Assembly: GCA_043228905.1 (NCBI GenBank)
Contig: JBHGNT010000017.1
Coordinates: 7,688,001-7,752,000, forward strand
Direction: 5' to 3'
Length of the DNA: 64,000 bases
DNA from: Azolla caroliniana
Lineage: Eukaryota; Polypodiophyta
How positions within the stretch are numbered: the stretch's first letter is position 1; every line of letters starts with the position of its first letter. The notes beneath the pieces are model-generated. The model ran no database searches. It was not told the origin of the DNA and worked only from the letters and a program-made list of their open reading frames with translations. Position numbers and translations under genes: made by a program. Of the stretch, positions 44,217 to 55,700 are shown one piece after another.

Positions 44217-44437
44217 TAGAGGTTGTCAGACAACGGGGCTCTTTTTGACAGAGTCAGGCTCCTAGTTATAGAGGTTGTCAAACAACGGGGGCTCCTTTTG
44301 ACAGAGTCGGGCTCCTAGTTATAGAGGTTGTCAAACAGCAGGGCTCCTTGTGACAGAGTCAGGCTCCTAGTTACAGAGGTTGTCAGACAAGCGGGGCTCC
44401 TTGTGACAGAGTCAGGCTCCTAGTGATAGTCACTGTC
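44217..44437 (+). repeat. subterminal tandem repeat of MULE1
   Basis: Four to five copies of an approximately 52-bp unit (AGAGGTTGTCAGACAACGGG, then CTCCTTTTGACAGAGTCAGG) lie just inside the right end of MULE1. Internal subterminal repeats are common in Mutator-like elements, as transposase-binding sites. Confidence 0.75.
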
Positions 44438-44454
44438 AACTTTTTATCCACATT

Positions 44455-44548
44455 GGACAGTGGAGATCGCAAGCGCCATCAATGGTGCGACCTGCACCGT
44501 CCGCGCCCGCAGTTCCCTCACTTGCCCTCTTTAATTTTTGGTACTAGT
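44455..44548 (+). repeat. right terminal inverted repeat of MULE1 (probable)
   Basis: CTGCACCGTCCGCGCCCGCA and the following CCTCACTTGCC line up with the right end of MULE2 (CTGCACCGTCCGTGTCCGGG, CCTCACCAAGCC near 49150-49185), at lower identity. No matching left terminal repeat remains because MULE1 is truncated on that side. Confidence 0.6.
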
Positions 44549-44721
44549 TAGTCACGAGCATTACATAATATATACAATACATTCATCGACATTTCTATTT
44601 GCTACCAAATAATAATTAGGCTTGGTGAGGAAATCTCAGACACGGACGGTGCAGAACACGTTTTGAATGGCGAGTGCAATCTACACCGTTCGATCTCTAT
44701 CTATAAAAAGCACGTGCTTAA

Positions 44722-44930
44722 AACCTAACCCGGGTCTGACGGGCCCTTGTCACATCTAACCCGGGTAGTGACGATGCCATTTGATTACCTAACCCAACCA
44801 CTCATCACCTAACCTGGGGAATGTAATTATCTAAGCCTAATCCGGAGTCTTCACCTAACACGGGCCTTATAATCCAATTGTCCTAACCCGGTCCTTCGAA
44901 CCTAACCCAGGCACAACTCCAACAAGATTA
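44722..44930 (+). repeat. left subterminal CCTAACCCGGG array of MULE2
   Basis: About ten loosely spaced copies of CCTAACCCGG-like words with CACATCTAA spacers. The array is mirrored at the right end (48856-49085, reading GGGTTAGATGTGACAGAGGC). Confidence 0.75.
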
Positions 44931-46220
44931 AAACCTTGCATAAATTCTTTTTCCCCAAATTTTCAAAATTTGGAACCTACACCTACATCTGCAAGTGCAT
45001 CAGAACCAAAAGCTACCCCCACACCTACATTAGAATAGCTACTGGATACACGGTAAGGTACATTCTTTCCCTCTTTTCTCTCTTTGCCTCTCTATAGTTA
45101 TTAGGCATCCAAGACTCTGTTCATATGATCTTTCATCTTAGTTGAAAAATTGAAAAACATTGATCATCATATGTCTTTCCTACCATTAAGAACTATGCCC
45201 CATCTCTTATGAATTTGGTATGCTATTTATTTCTAAATCGTATATCTACTAGCAAATATGTGTGGCTGATTATATAACTAGTTATAAATTATTATTCTAA
45301 AAAATTAGAACAGATGGTATATTTTGCTTTTGGATGGTCATTTTATAGAGTTGCTTGGCTATGGATGAGGAATAGATTTTTTTGTCATAGCCCTATGATG
45401 TTTTCAAATCCAAATTTTTTTGTCATGTGACATTTTCAAAGGCCTTAGATAGATGGATTGCCATCAAATTCTCATGTTGGTAATTGCCATCAAATTCTCT
45501 AAACACACAAAAGGCTCTATTCTATATGAGTTAACAAGTGCTTAATACATGTGACCTCTCATGGCTAATAATATCATAGCTCTCGGCTAATATTGTAGCT
45601 CCTCCATGTGCATTGATCCTTACACACCCATATATGTATTTTCATTCGCATTCTTCTTAACCTCCTATGATATTCTCCTAACACTACTTTTAAAGAGTTA
45701 TTCTCTTAATTCTACCCTCTTTAGGCTACGTAATTAAGGGCCCCAAATTTCATACGGTGTACGACAAATCAAGACCGTCAAGTAATATTTTGGTCAATAC
45801 ATCAAGGATCAAGGATGAGTCGGTTCATATCTAGCCAATTATTGCTGACTTATAATATGTACTTTGTCTCAAGAAGTGTTTCTAGAACTCATAAGAGGAA
45901 ATACAAGATTATGTCATTGTGTAAAAACTATAGTATATATTCATTAACCAAAAGACGAGATAGAGGAGAAACATTAATAAATGTTGGTTGGATGTCCCCA
46001 TTTTAAGTTTTCGAGCATAAGCAAATCCTTTTTTTGTTTTTTTAAGTAAGAAAATGGGCATTTCTAGCATTTCATCCTTCGCATGATAGCATTGTAGATG
46101 GATGGAAAGTGAGTATTATGAAAACACACAACTCCCTTGGTGCATAACGATTCTTCAATTGCTTTTCAGCTTTCAAATATATAATATTGTTAGATTGATG
46201 GCTGCTCAATCCTAACAATT
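44931..46220 (+). other. 5' leader of MULE2
   Basis: No protein of note. A GGTAAGGTAC word near 45052 has the look of a splice donor, so this may be a 5' UTR exon followed by an intron leading to the ATG near 46228. That is inference only. Confidence 0.3.
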
Positions 46221-46227
46221 CCTTGAC

Positions 46228-47543
46228 ATGGATGGATTTTGGGGTGAAAGAAGAACCAATCAGGACAGGTACTATTCAAATTCATTCAAAAAATATGTTA
46301 TAGTCATTGAATGTTTTAATGAAGATGTTCTATTTTCAGCAATGGCAACAAGGTTTATGTACGAAGGAGGAAAAAAAACCACAATTCAAGATGGATGGAG
46401 ACACAAGACAATATGGATGAGGCAAGGGCTTTAGAAAGTGTAGACATCGTAAGCCAACAGACCCACTGTGAGTTGACAAATGTGATAAATGCCGATGGGA
46501 CTTCATCAGGTAAGGGTTTAGATAAGGCTAATCAATACAAAATGTATTTTTGTAATGCATCTTATACATTGTTGTCATTGTGAAATCAGGTGGAGTTGAC
46601 ACCCTCCAAATGTTCAAGTGTGTTCGAGATCCAATGGGGATCAAATGTCAAGTATGCATAGTCGCAAAGTCGTGCCAGGAAAACCCACGATGGTTTCACA
46701 AGAAAGTGGATTTGGAGGCACATTTATTGAAGGAACATGGCTTGTACATGTTTATTATACCCCTCAGTATTGTAATTGGGTTTATTGTAATAGCCACACT
46801 TGTATCTCAGAGACGTAATATTGGTCCATTTGTTAAAGCCATATGGCATGTGTAAACAAACTTGTAGGTACTCTCGGTATTAAAGTCAATTGTCTTGCAA
46901 TTTTGGACAATATGAATGCCTTGTAGGTATTGTAAATTTCGGCATGTAATTTTGCCCATAATATATTGTATTTTACGTGTCAATACAAAGCCACACTTTT
47001 TGATAAATTCTTGCGCATATTGTAGTAACTTTTGTTTGTGCATATTACGCTATAAACAATGAATCAGACGTTCTATTAATTGGGGAAGAATAAACCGTTC
47101 TATTACCAATCTTGTGCATGTTTTAATTGGGGACAGTGTCTCTGGCACTTGCATCGGCGGGACCGTGGTAGAATGGTACATGCAACGACAAGAGATATGT
47201 GAGAGTGGTAGATTCCAACCCCGTGCAAATTGTAATGATCAAAGGTCAAGACTTAAAGAGGCTGAGAGGATACTAGAAAGATATGTGACCAATAGCAACT
47301 CGGTACATATTGTGGACGAGACCTGATATTGGTTTCAAATATTGAGCATGACCACTCCCACTGTATGGTACAATGTCTCACTCCAATGTTCATATTGTGA
47401 TTGTCAAGACTTTGCAAGTAAATGTAAGCATTTGCTTGCGATTTGGATGATCGTTGAGAGACATATGCCATCACTATGTGGATCATTACCATTTATAGAT
47501 CATGCAACCCAAATGCAAATGGATGATGCCACAATGGATAGAG
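46228..47543 (+). pseudogene. MULE2 transposase remains, catalytic domain deleted
   Basis: 46228-46434 and 46580-46855 encode N-terminal pieces (for example IKCQVCIVAKSCQENPRWFH, then VDLEAHLLKEHG, a zinc-finger-like segment). From about 47080, GRINRSITNLVHVLIGD picks up the region that in MULE1 follows the catalytic domain. It runs through NCNDQRSRLKEAERILERY and the SWIM finger CDCQDFASKCKHLLAI to PFIDHATQMQMDD at 47520. The approximately 800 bp that hold the Asp residues in MULE1 are missing here, replaced by about 200 bp of unrelated AT-rich DNA. One TGA near 47324 also breaks the frame. Confidence 0.8.
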
Positions 47544-48203
47544 TGTTGGGATTACGGTCCCTCCGGATGGGATGGTCGGATGTCCGGGAATGAGGAGTAC
47601 CCGGTATCGGACCCGGATGATGAAGACCCGGTTCCGGATCCGGATGATGAAGACCCGGTTACGGATCCGGATGATGAAGACCCCGGCTACGGAGCCGGAT
47701 GATGAAGACCCCGGCTACGGAGCCGGATGACGAATGTACCCGGAGAGAGAGATCCGGATGCGGGGACATATTTGTGAATATGTTTGCCAAGGGCCCTTGA
47801 GGCTATATTTGTAAATAGCCCGAAAGTCATATGTGTATAAATATGACTTAGGGCAAACAGTTTTGTTGTTGTTGCTCATTTTTCTGTTTTCCATTTAGAG
47901 GGAGCGAAGTGAGAGCAACCGAGAGAGAGAGAGAGAGAGACGAAGAGGTTGTTGCCTTTGTGTATTACCGCCGCCTGTGGCGAAGACAATGAGCTCAAGG
48001 TTGTTGCCTTGTAGCTTCACCATTGTACATCCCTGCGTATAGTGATAGTTGGAGTCTTGCACTCCCGTGGTTTTTCCCATTTAGGGTTTTCCACGTAAAA
48101 CATACTGTGTACTCTTCTCTCTATTGTCTTCGTGCACTTTGTATTTCCTGTTTTCGGAGAGTTGATCCTATTCCTCGGTTGTGGCCGAGGACGGTGTTTA
48201 ACA
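47544..48203 (+). mobile_element. solo copia LTR (660 bp) in MULE2, TAGAG target duplication
   Basis: It starts TGTTGGGATTACGGTCCCTC, ends GACGGTGTTTAACA, and is flanked by TAGAG (47539-47543 and 48204-48208). It belongs to the same family as the LTRs of element F and of the element at the window's right edge. It has the CCGGATGATGAAGACCCGG tandem units (47590-47735), the three promoter palindromes and TATAAATATGACTTAGGGC. It splits the MULE2 transposase between the SWIM finger and the C-terminal zinc ribbon. Confidence 0.95.
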
Positions 48204-48240
48204 TAGAGAACTAGAGTCGACACAAGAAGCAAAAGTCGAG

Positions 48241-48714
48241 ATGAATTTAGAAATTGACGAAAGGGAAGAAATAAAGTTAGAAGCACATCAAACTATGGAA
48301 GCACTTCAACTTCTCGAGCAAGGATGGGGAGCAATGAATAGTGCGCCTCTTGAGCGTTGTCGGCAACTCATGGTAGATTTTCGAAAGGAATTGTTCTTAT
48401 CTATGGGTGCATCGACAACAACCAATATGGCATCGGGAGGTTCAATAAGTTGGAAGCAACAAATTGGTGTGAAAAGAGGAGCCATGCCCAACATTTCACA
48501 AGAACTTATTGGTAGCTCCCCAAACATGACCAAAACACACACTAGTAGACTACAAAGAGGTGCTCGTCGTGCTAAGAAGCGGTTGCCAATATGTGACATT
48601 GAGAAGGTTCGATGTTTGCATTGTGATGGTTTGACATTGACTTCAAGAGACTCCAATGCAAATTGCTACAAAATTTGTGGGTGTATCTTGCCATGCTTTG
48701 AACAAGAGCCTTGA
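48241..48714 (+). pseudogene. C-terminal part of MULE2 protein
   Basis: 157 open codons. It encodes an acidic helical stretch (LEIDEREEIKLEAHQTMEAL), LERCRQLMVDFRKELFLSMG, the basic RLQRGARRAKKRLPICD and VRCLHCDGLTLTSRDS with ICGCILP. It is collinear with the MULE1 C-terminal segment at 43489-43872, but one Cys of the second pair is displaced. It is separated from the SWIM part by the solo LTR. Confidence 0.75.
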
Positions 48715-49034
48715 TCTCATAGTTTTTATTACATTACATCATGTGATTATTATATGTAAAACCGTGCAATTTTGTATTATAAAAATTAGGCTTGATATTT
48801 TTGAGTAATCGTAGCATCTTTTTTTAACTATGATCTCTTTAAAAATTTTAATAGGGTACCTGGGTTAGGTGCATGCACCCGGGTTAGGTTTGTGTACCCG
48901 GGTTAGGTTAGACCTGGTTTAGGTGTGATAGAGGCTTGTTAGATCCGGGTTAGATGTGACAGAGGCAATTGTCAAACCCGGGTTAGATGTGACAGATCCG
49001 ATTGTTAGACCTAGGTTAGATGTGACAGAGGCTT

Positions 49035-49214
49035 GTCAGACCCAGGTTAGATGTAACAAAGGCTTGTCAGACCCGGGTTAGGTTTTCAGCGCGCGCTTTT
49101 TGTGGATAGAGATCGAACGGTGCAGATCACACGCGCCATTCAAAACGTGTCCTGCACCGTCCGTGTCCGGGATTTCCTCACCAAGCCTAATTATGATTTG
49201 GTTGCAAATAGAAA
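49035..49214 (+). repeat. right terminal inverted repeat of MULE2
   Basis: Reverse complement of 44592-44770 with roughly one mismatch in ten. It ends at GCAAATAGAAA. The next bases are tandem ACATACATTCAT-type repeats leading into the IYO upstream region. Confidence 0.85.
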
Positions 49215-49262
49215 CGAGCTACATTCATACATTACATGATATATACATACATACATTCATAC

Positions 49263-49270
49263 ATTACATA

Positions 49271-49301
<31 letters not shown>

Positions 49302-49318
49302 TACATACATACATACAT
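49263..49318 (+). repeat. (TA)n and (CATA)n microsatellite upstream of IYO
   Basis: A TA run at about 49269-49296 followed by CATA units to 49318. It lies about 130 bp before the start codon, in the presumed promoter or 5' UTR. Confidence 0.85.
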
Positions 49319-49446
49319 TACTTCTCCTTTGCTTTCTCTGCTGCTAAAACCTCCGAAATCTCTTTATTTATGTATTTGATCTCTCAGAAACCCCCATTTC
49401 TCGCTCCTTCCTTCCTTCCGCCATTGCTTCTGCTCCTCGAGTCCTC

Positions 49447-49711
49447 ATGTCGTCCGACAAGAGCAAGAAGAAACGCGAGGACGATGACTCAAGAAGAGCA
49501 GGAGGCCAATCTGGCTATGCTCCTCTCCCCCTCTTAGGTCAAATACGAGAGAAAGGTTTCTCATCTGTATCAGAAGCCCGTCGGAGCGTTGTTTCTGCAC
49601 CTCAGCCCAGCGTTACTGCATTTCCCATTGCTCGCCATCGCTCTGAAGGTCCTGTAAGTTTCCCCTTACCTTTTCTTGCTTTAACTCTTCACAAAGATGA
49701 TTCATAACCGT

Positions 49712-49747
<36 letters not shown>

Positions 49748-52700
49748 CATATGTTATTCTGCATAGTTATAGACACTCTGACGAGTGCCACAAAATCTCA
49801 AGGGTCAATATTAGGACTTGAGATAGAACCATTTGCATGTTGAAGTAGTCAGCTTTCACTAAAGGGCAATGCCTTGTGCACATACATCGCCTTGATCAGG
49901 AGGGAAGTCTCGCTATTAAGGATAGCGATAAATACGCCCATTTAAACGTGGATGGCTCTGTGCTACTGGACCCAATTTACTTGCCAGACGTCCATAGATG
50001 CACTTTTTCCTTGTCAACTCAGAGCTCATGCTTTATTTTCCCTATCTTTAACTGGAATTCTTCATGCATGTTGATGTTTCAATGTGTAAAAATATTGAAT
50101 TGATCTATATTTGGCAAAAAGGCTAAGCAGTGATGCCTGTGTAACAGCATTGGGCACCATTGCCACCGTCTTCAGCACACAATGTTTCTCAAAGTCCAGA
50201 GAATACTGATGATGCAATTGGAGAAAATGCAGCTTTTGTAGCACAACCATTAGTGAGGAAGAAAAAGGAAACTATTGATTTCAGCAAATGGAAAGCTGGC
50301 AGAAATAAGAATATAGGTGACAATATTTCGATGCCCCCTGAAAAGGAAGTTACCTCTGGTACCCAAGTAAAGGAAAATATTCTGGAAATAAAGATCGAAA
50401 GCTTGAAGGAATTACAATTGGGAGACTATGCACAAATGCATTCTATCCAATCTGCAGATGGGGAACCGTATTCGATTGACAGAGATAAGCTGAAAATTCA
50501 TTCTGCTCAATCTACAGAGGACATTGATGGGATCAGTGAAATGAGCTTGGGAAACATGACAGCTAAGCAGATTATTGAAGCACAACAGGAACTAACAGAG
50601 AGGTTTCGACCTGATATATTAGATATGTTAAGAAGGCGTGGGAAGGCGAAGGCTGAAGGTCAGGAAAACAATTCAGAAATGCCCATTAAAAAAGGGTCAT
50701 TGCCCATGCCTGATATAATAAAGTTAAATCAGAAAGAAGATATACATGGTGAGGTGATAGGAAAGACAAGGATTGCAAAAGTACAAGATGACTCAGGTAG
50801 AGATACTTCCATATTGTCGGGACTGGCAAACATAGCGGAATGTGTGGCCCCAGAGAGGAATACAGCAACTGTTCAAACACATTCAGATTTAAGTTATGTT
50901 GATTGGAAAAACATGTCTTGGACAGATAGGGTTGAAGCTATAAGGTCATTTAAATTCGGCCTTGATGGGAGCTTCATTGGACATGGTTCCACAACAGTAT
51001 CCACTTCACTAGGTCATTCTCTTTATCTTCTATAATCTGCGCCAGATTTGAGTATTTCTGATGGTCTATCGCTTTGAATATTACAGTATTTAATAATTTT
51101 TTATTCAGTGAACCCATTTATAAAAACTTGCTAGTCCTAGGATAGATGATGTTAATAGTGTAGAGATTGAAGTTGATGGCGTGTCACAACGATCACTTGG
51201 ATCAGAGTATTTTAGTTAATTTAAGATTTCTACTTGCATAGGTAGAGAGTTAGAGTCACCTGACAAATTGCTATATCCCTATCTATTGTCACACCTTTCA
51301 AATTTTGAGAATCCAAGTTTGATTCCACTTTGGTCAAATTCAAGTATGAGCAATCCAAGGTATATTGGGACGGGGATGATGCATTTATTTTATACCAAAT
51401 GATTGGAACAGTTCTTACATTTCAACCAATAGTTCTTGATTGGACTTCTATATTGGAATGGGGTTGGTGCATTTATGTTTATGGCAAATGATTGCAACAG
51501 TTCTTAATGCCAATAATGACAATTTCCATTTTCTACCATTTGTTCAGATTATGAAGTGCCAATCTTGAGTATCTTCTCCTTGGTCACTGTGGGTCAATCT
51601 GGATTATTTCTAGGGGCTCTAAAATTTATCGGATATGGTCACTGATCAGAATAATGCGCGCTCACTGTGGGTCCACCTGGATTATTTCTTGGGGCACCAA
51701 TGCTTTGCTTCTTATCATGCAAGCAATCATCAAGACTACGTTTCTCCAAATATCTCAAGTTATGTGATTAGTGAAGGTTCTGTGTCTTGAAGTTTTACCA
51801 CGTCGAGAAGAGTCGGTCTGACAAGTGTATCAAACAACCTCAAGTTTCTGTGGTTCTTGGAACTCTATATGTGCTCATTGTCTTTCAACAGTCAAGAATG
51901 TATATCCATGAGAAAGTCAAGCACATACAGCCTCCTCAAAGAGAATTGGGGCCCAACTAATGTTACTCCTACATATATGTAGGATCATGTATATGCCACC
52001 TTTTCTGCTCCTGATAACAATTCTGGTTTCCATCCTAATATACATACTTGAGTGGTGTTAGACACCATCACTTTAGTTTACTGACAAATCATTGTGTGTA
52101 TATAATGACTTTAAAATATTTAGGTATCTTTGCAATTCCCCAGGAGAGTCGGAAAGTAAAAAAAGTAAATAGGATAAAAAGAGACTAAAGAATCTTGTTA
52201 TAGGTACATGTAAGATTCACAAGTCAGTATATCATAATTATTTTCAATAGAGCTCTAGCATAGGTTGATTGAGAATGGAGAGGTCTCTAATTGAGTGGTG
52301 GACCTCTGATGGCGGGAGATAATGTCCTTTATCTGTCCATGACAAGGGTGGTGAGATTGCGGTCCATGGGGCTGGTGCCTACATGCATGACACATTGCTA
52401 TTGCCAAATCTATTCTATTGTAACCCCGTTGTTATGCCTTGTAGGATGAGTAAGAGTGATGGGGCTAAAAACAGTTGTGTTTATTCTTTGTTGATGAGCT
52501 TGTGTGGTGGTATTGTTGTCCTTCAACAACTTTTCCCTGTGTTTCTTGAGCTCTAGCAAGAAAATCCCCAAGCACCGTTGGTCCTCATATTCCATTACCT
52601 TGTGTAGTGGTCCAAACCCTTGCTTAAAGAGGCGATGGTATCTCCCTCTTATTTCATAAAAAACACTATAGTGGCAAACATAGTGTTCTTCAGATTCTAC

Positions 52701-55700
52701 TCCTTGATGACACAATTGGCAAATTCTTTCTTCCAAAGGTATTTGTGCATATCTGACTACCTCAATCTCTAACTGATGTGATGAAGTTCACAGCTGCGCT
52801 ATCACACTGTGCTGCGGATAGGATAGATATATGTCCATATTAGATAGCCCGATGATGAATCCATCCTCTTATAGTGGGCCATCTTCCTACCAAGTGATAT
52901 TTTGGGGCTGATCCATGTTATCTTGTTTTACAAGTTAATAATATCAGTTCAGATCACTCTATTTTTTCCCACTTTGGTTATGTTTAGACTCTGAAAAAAA
53001 TATAGTCATGAAAATGCCCTTTCTAGTGAAGAGTTACAATATCCACTTGCAATAGGCTTATGTGACTTTGTTACAACCGAACAGCCATTTAATTTGTTTG
53101 AGAAGTGTTGAGGTTCATCATTCTGCTTTTCATCAGAAGTTAGAACGTCATGTTGTTTCTAGTCTGATCAACAGTTTTAGTGTTAGAATAATTTTTGCAG
53201 CTGAAGCTCTATACATTGAACTTAGATCCTAACTTTCTTGGGTATATCACCTCTCTTTTACGTACCTGCACTAATTTTCTATCCCTGTGTATTGTCTTTG
53301 TGCTCGTGTGATTGCATTGTCTCTATTGAATACTGATGTCTTAAGCTCGAATCACAGACCAATTATTGCGCTAATAATTGTTGAGAATTTGATATTATTT
53401 TGTATCGGAACGTATGTGCAATCTAGTAGTCAATGAGTAGATGTTCCACATAAAGTGTATGATACTGATGTATTGTGAGGTAGATTCTTTCTGATTATTA
53501 TAGAATCTTGAGTCAAAAGGTACTTTGGTTAGATACCTAGAGGAAACTGCACAAAAGACTTTTAAGACTACTTACATTATCCTAGTAAAACAATTCCTCG
53601 AGGACGCTTAATTCTTCCTATTCCCCATCAATTAATGTAGTTTAACATCAATGTTTTTCTGGAACACTGCCATTTTTTCTAGAGTCATATATGTATGGTT
53701 CAGTGTACATATCCCAGACTGTACACAAAGAACACCAACATTTTTGCCAAAGTCATATACCGTGGGTCTACATTCCTCTCGATGGGAAATTCTGTATCAC
53801 CGTTCTTGCCCAATTATTGTATAATTATGTTAATGGCTAACAGATCAAAAGCTTAACATTTATGCTAAGTGTCATAGGAAAGTCAATTTAGTTCTATAAT
53901 AGGAAAAGATGGAATAATTATTTATGACTTTCTTTATTTAATTCTCTAAATTTCATTATATACTCATAGCTATGGTCTATGACAAATCTAACCAACTCAA
54001 AAACTTGACTATTGTATGGATATTGGACAAACGAAGGCGGTGATAAATCAGTACTTCTCAATGCTACAGAACGTGACTTTCTGCGCACCGAGGGGGATCC
54101 TACATCTGATGGATATACGGTTAAGGAAGCAATAGCACTTGTTCGAAGCATGGTTTGGAATCTTAAATCTTTCATGATTTATCATTTTGGGTCATTCTGT
54201 ACTCATTCTGACTTGTTTGTTTAATTCCATTTGTGCTCTTATTCTTGGTATAATATCCATCTCTATGCAAACAAATAGCTTGAGTTGTAATTGTTTCAAG
54301 CACACAAACACAAACACAAACACATAGCAAAAAAGAAAATGCCTTGGCGAAGATTATACAACTTCCATGATGTTTCTGTTGTATTATGATCCTGGAAAAA
54401 ATGTTCAAAACATCACTTTCAATGTAACAAAATCTGCAAAGAATGCATCATCAAATTGTTGGATTCAATGGGCATTTTCGTTTTGAAGCATAAATGGGAT
54501 TCGAGTTGGTTGGCAGAAGCATCATAAACATTCTGCTGAAAGTATTCTGCCTGCCAAGTGTCTCTGCTTCACTATTGAGTCTTGAGAAGTGGAGGGGAGT
54601 AGTTAAAGTGGAAGGTGATTATTGTTTAGTCATGGCAGTAGAGGTGGCAATAGAGGAACAGTAGATGGGGCTCTAACAGACACTTCGGATCCACTTTTAC
54701 CATCCAGCCCCAGGTTACTCATTCCTACACATGAATTAGGCTGGGACTAGACAATAACTTAATGCACCTGTGTGATTTCTCCCACGAGTATTGAAGGATG
54801 CTTATTGGATCTGTCCATAGTGTTGATGATGTGAAAGCTATATTGAAAAAATGTTGATATTCACAGAGCTGCTCACCAAAATGTCGTGTACTTAATCCAC
54901 TGATGATTGAATTGTCTATACAACAGCCACTATTTTCATGTCAATGTTGTAGAAGAAGGGATGTAACCTAGGATCATAGTCATAATGGGTGATTTTTTTA
55001 ATGTCAGGGTGAACGAGTGTATGATCTGGACATAAACAGTATGGCTGGTCATTTAAAGAAGGGCATATAAGCCTCATTTATGGTATAATGGACACCACTA
55101 GCCAGCGGGTAAGGGTAGCAAAGGTTACCCTGAAGGGGTGCGGATGGGTGATATAGGGCATGCTCTTGCAGCTGCAATGAATTGAGAAGTCCCAGATGCG
55201 CGTGGTGGTTGGGAGTTTTTGTCTGTTTCGCATTCCTATGCAGTCTCGTAGCTCGGGGATCCAATAGAATTTATTTCAGCCATAGTCTATGGTCACAGAA
55301 TCTGTCTGCCTAATCATGGATCTAAGTAGACTTAAAGTTCCTTTCAAGTAAAGGATATGTTGCTCTCAGCAATCATTCTCTCTTTTTAAAATATAGATTT
55401 TCTTCCTGTAAAATGCTCTTCAATGACATTTTCTTGATTGTTGGGGGTTACATAAAGTATCTGGGTGTGGGAGGTTATAATGAACTGTGGTATTTAATTG
55501 AAATTATAATGATACATTTCACAGTTTATATTATAGATCAAAACTCTACTTTGCAGATGCAGGTGCCAATGGGTATATATAAGTTTCATGTTAAGTTTTC
55601 TGATTAATTATACAGTTTTGAAAGTAAATTATCTAGTAAACCTATTTTTCAGAGCAGGGTCTTTGTTCTACTTTTGAGGTACCAGAACTGTTACACCCCA

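Larger units (their letters stand above)
44592..49214 (+). mobile_element. Mutator-like element MULE2 with long terminal inverted repeats
   Basis: 44592-44770 and 49214-49035 are inverted repeats of about 170-180 bp. The shared outer end is TTTCTATTTGC, followed by AATTAGGCTTGGTGAGGAAA, ACGGACGGTGCAG, ACACGTTTTGAATGGCG and CACCGTTCGATCTCTATC. Both ends then carry arrays of CCTAACCCGGGT-type units (44722-44930; reversed at 48856-49085). The interior has a degenerate transposase lacking the catalytic region, so the element is not autonomous. I could not find a convincing 8-11 bp target duplication. Its right end is about 230 bp from the IYO start codon. Confidence 0.85.

Noticed and set aside
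44931-46227. ORF at 45815-46006 as a separate small gene
   Set aside because: 63 codons of low-complexity sequence without resemblance to a protein. It lies in the MULE2 leader.
44581-49225. A 9-bp target duplication for MULE2
   Set aside because: The bases outside the inverted repeats (ATTCATCGACA on the left, CGAGCTACATT on the right) do not match. I could not define one.
54012-54224. Short ORF as an independent gene
   Set aside because: Its first half is IYO exon 3 (ERDFLRTEGDP). The rest is intron read-through.
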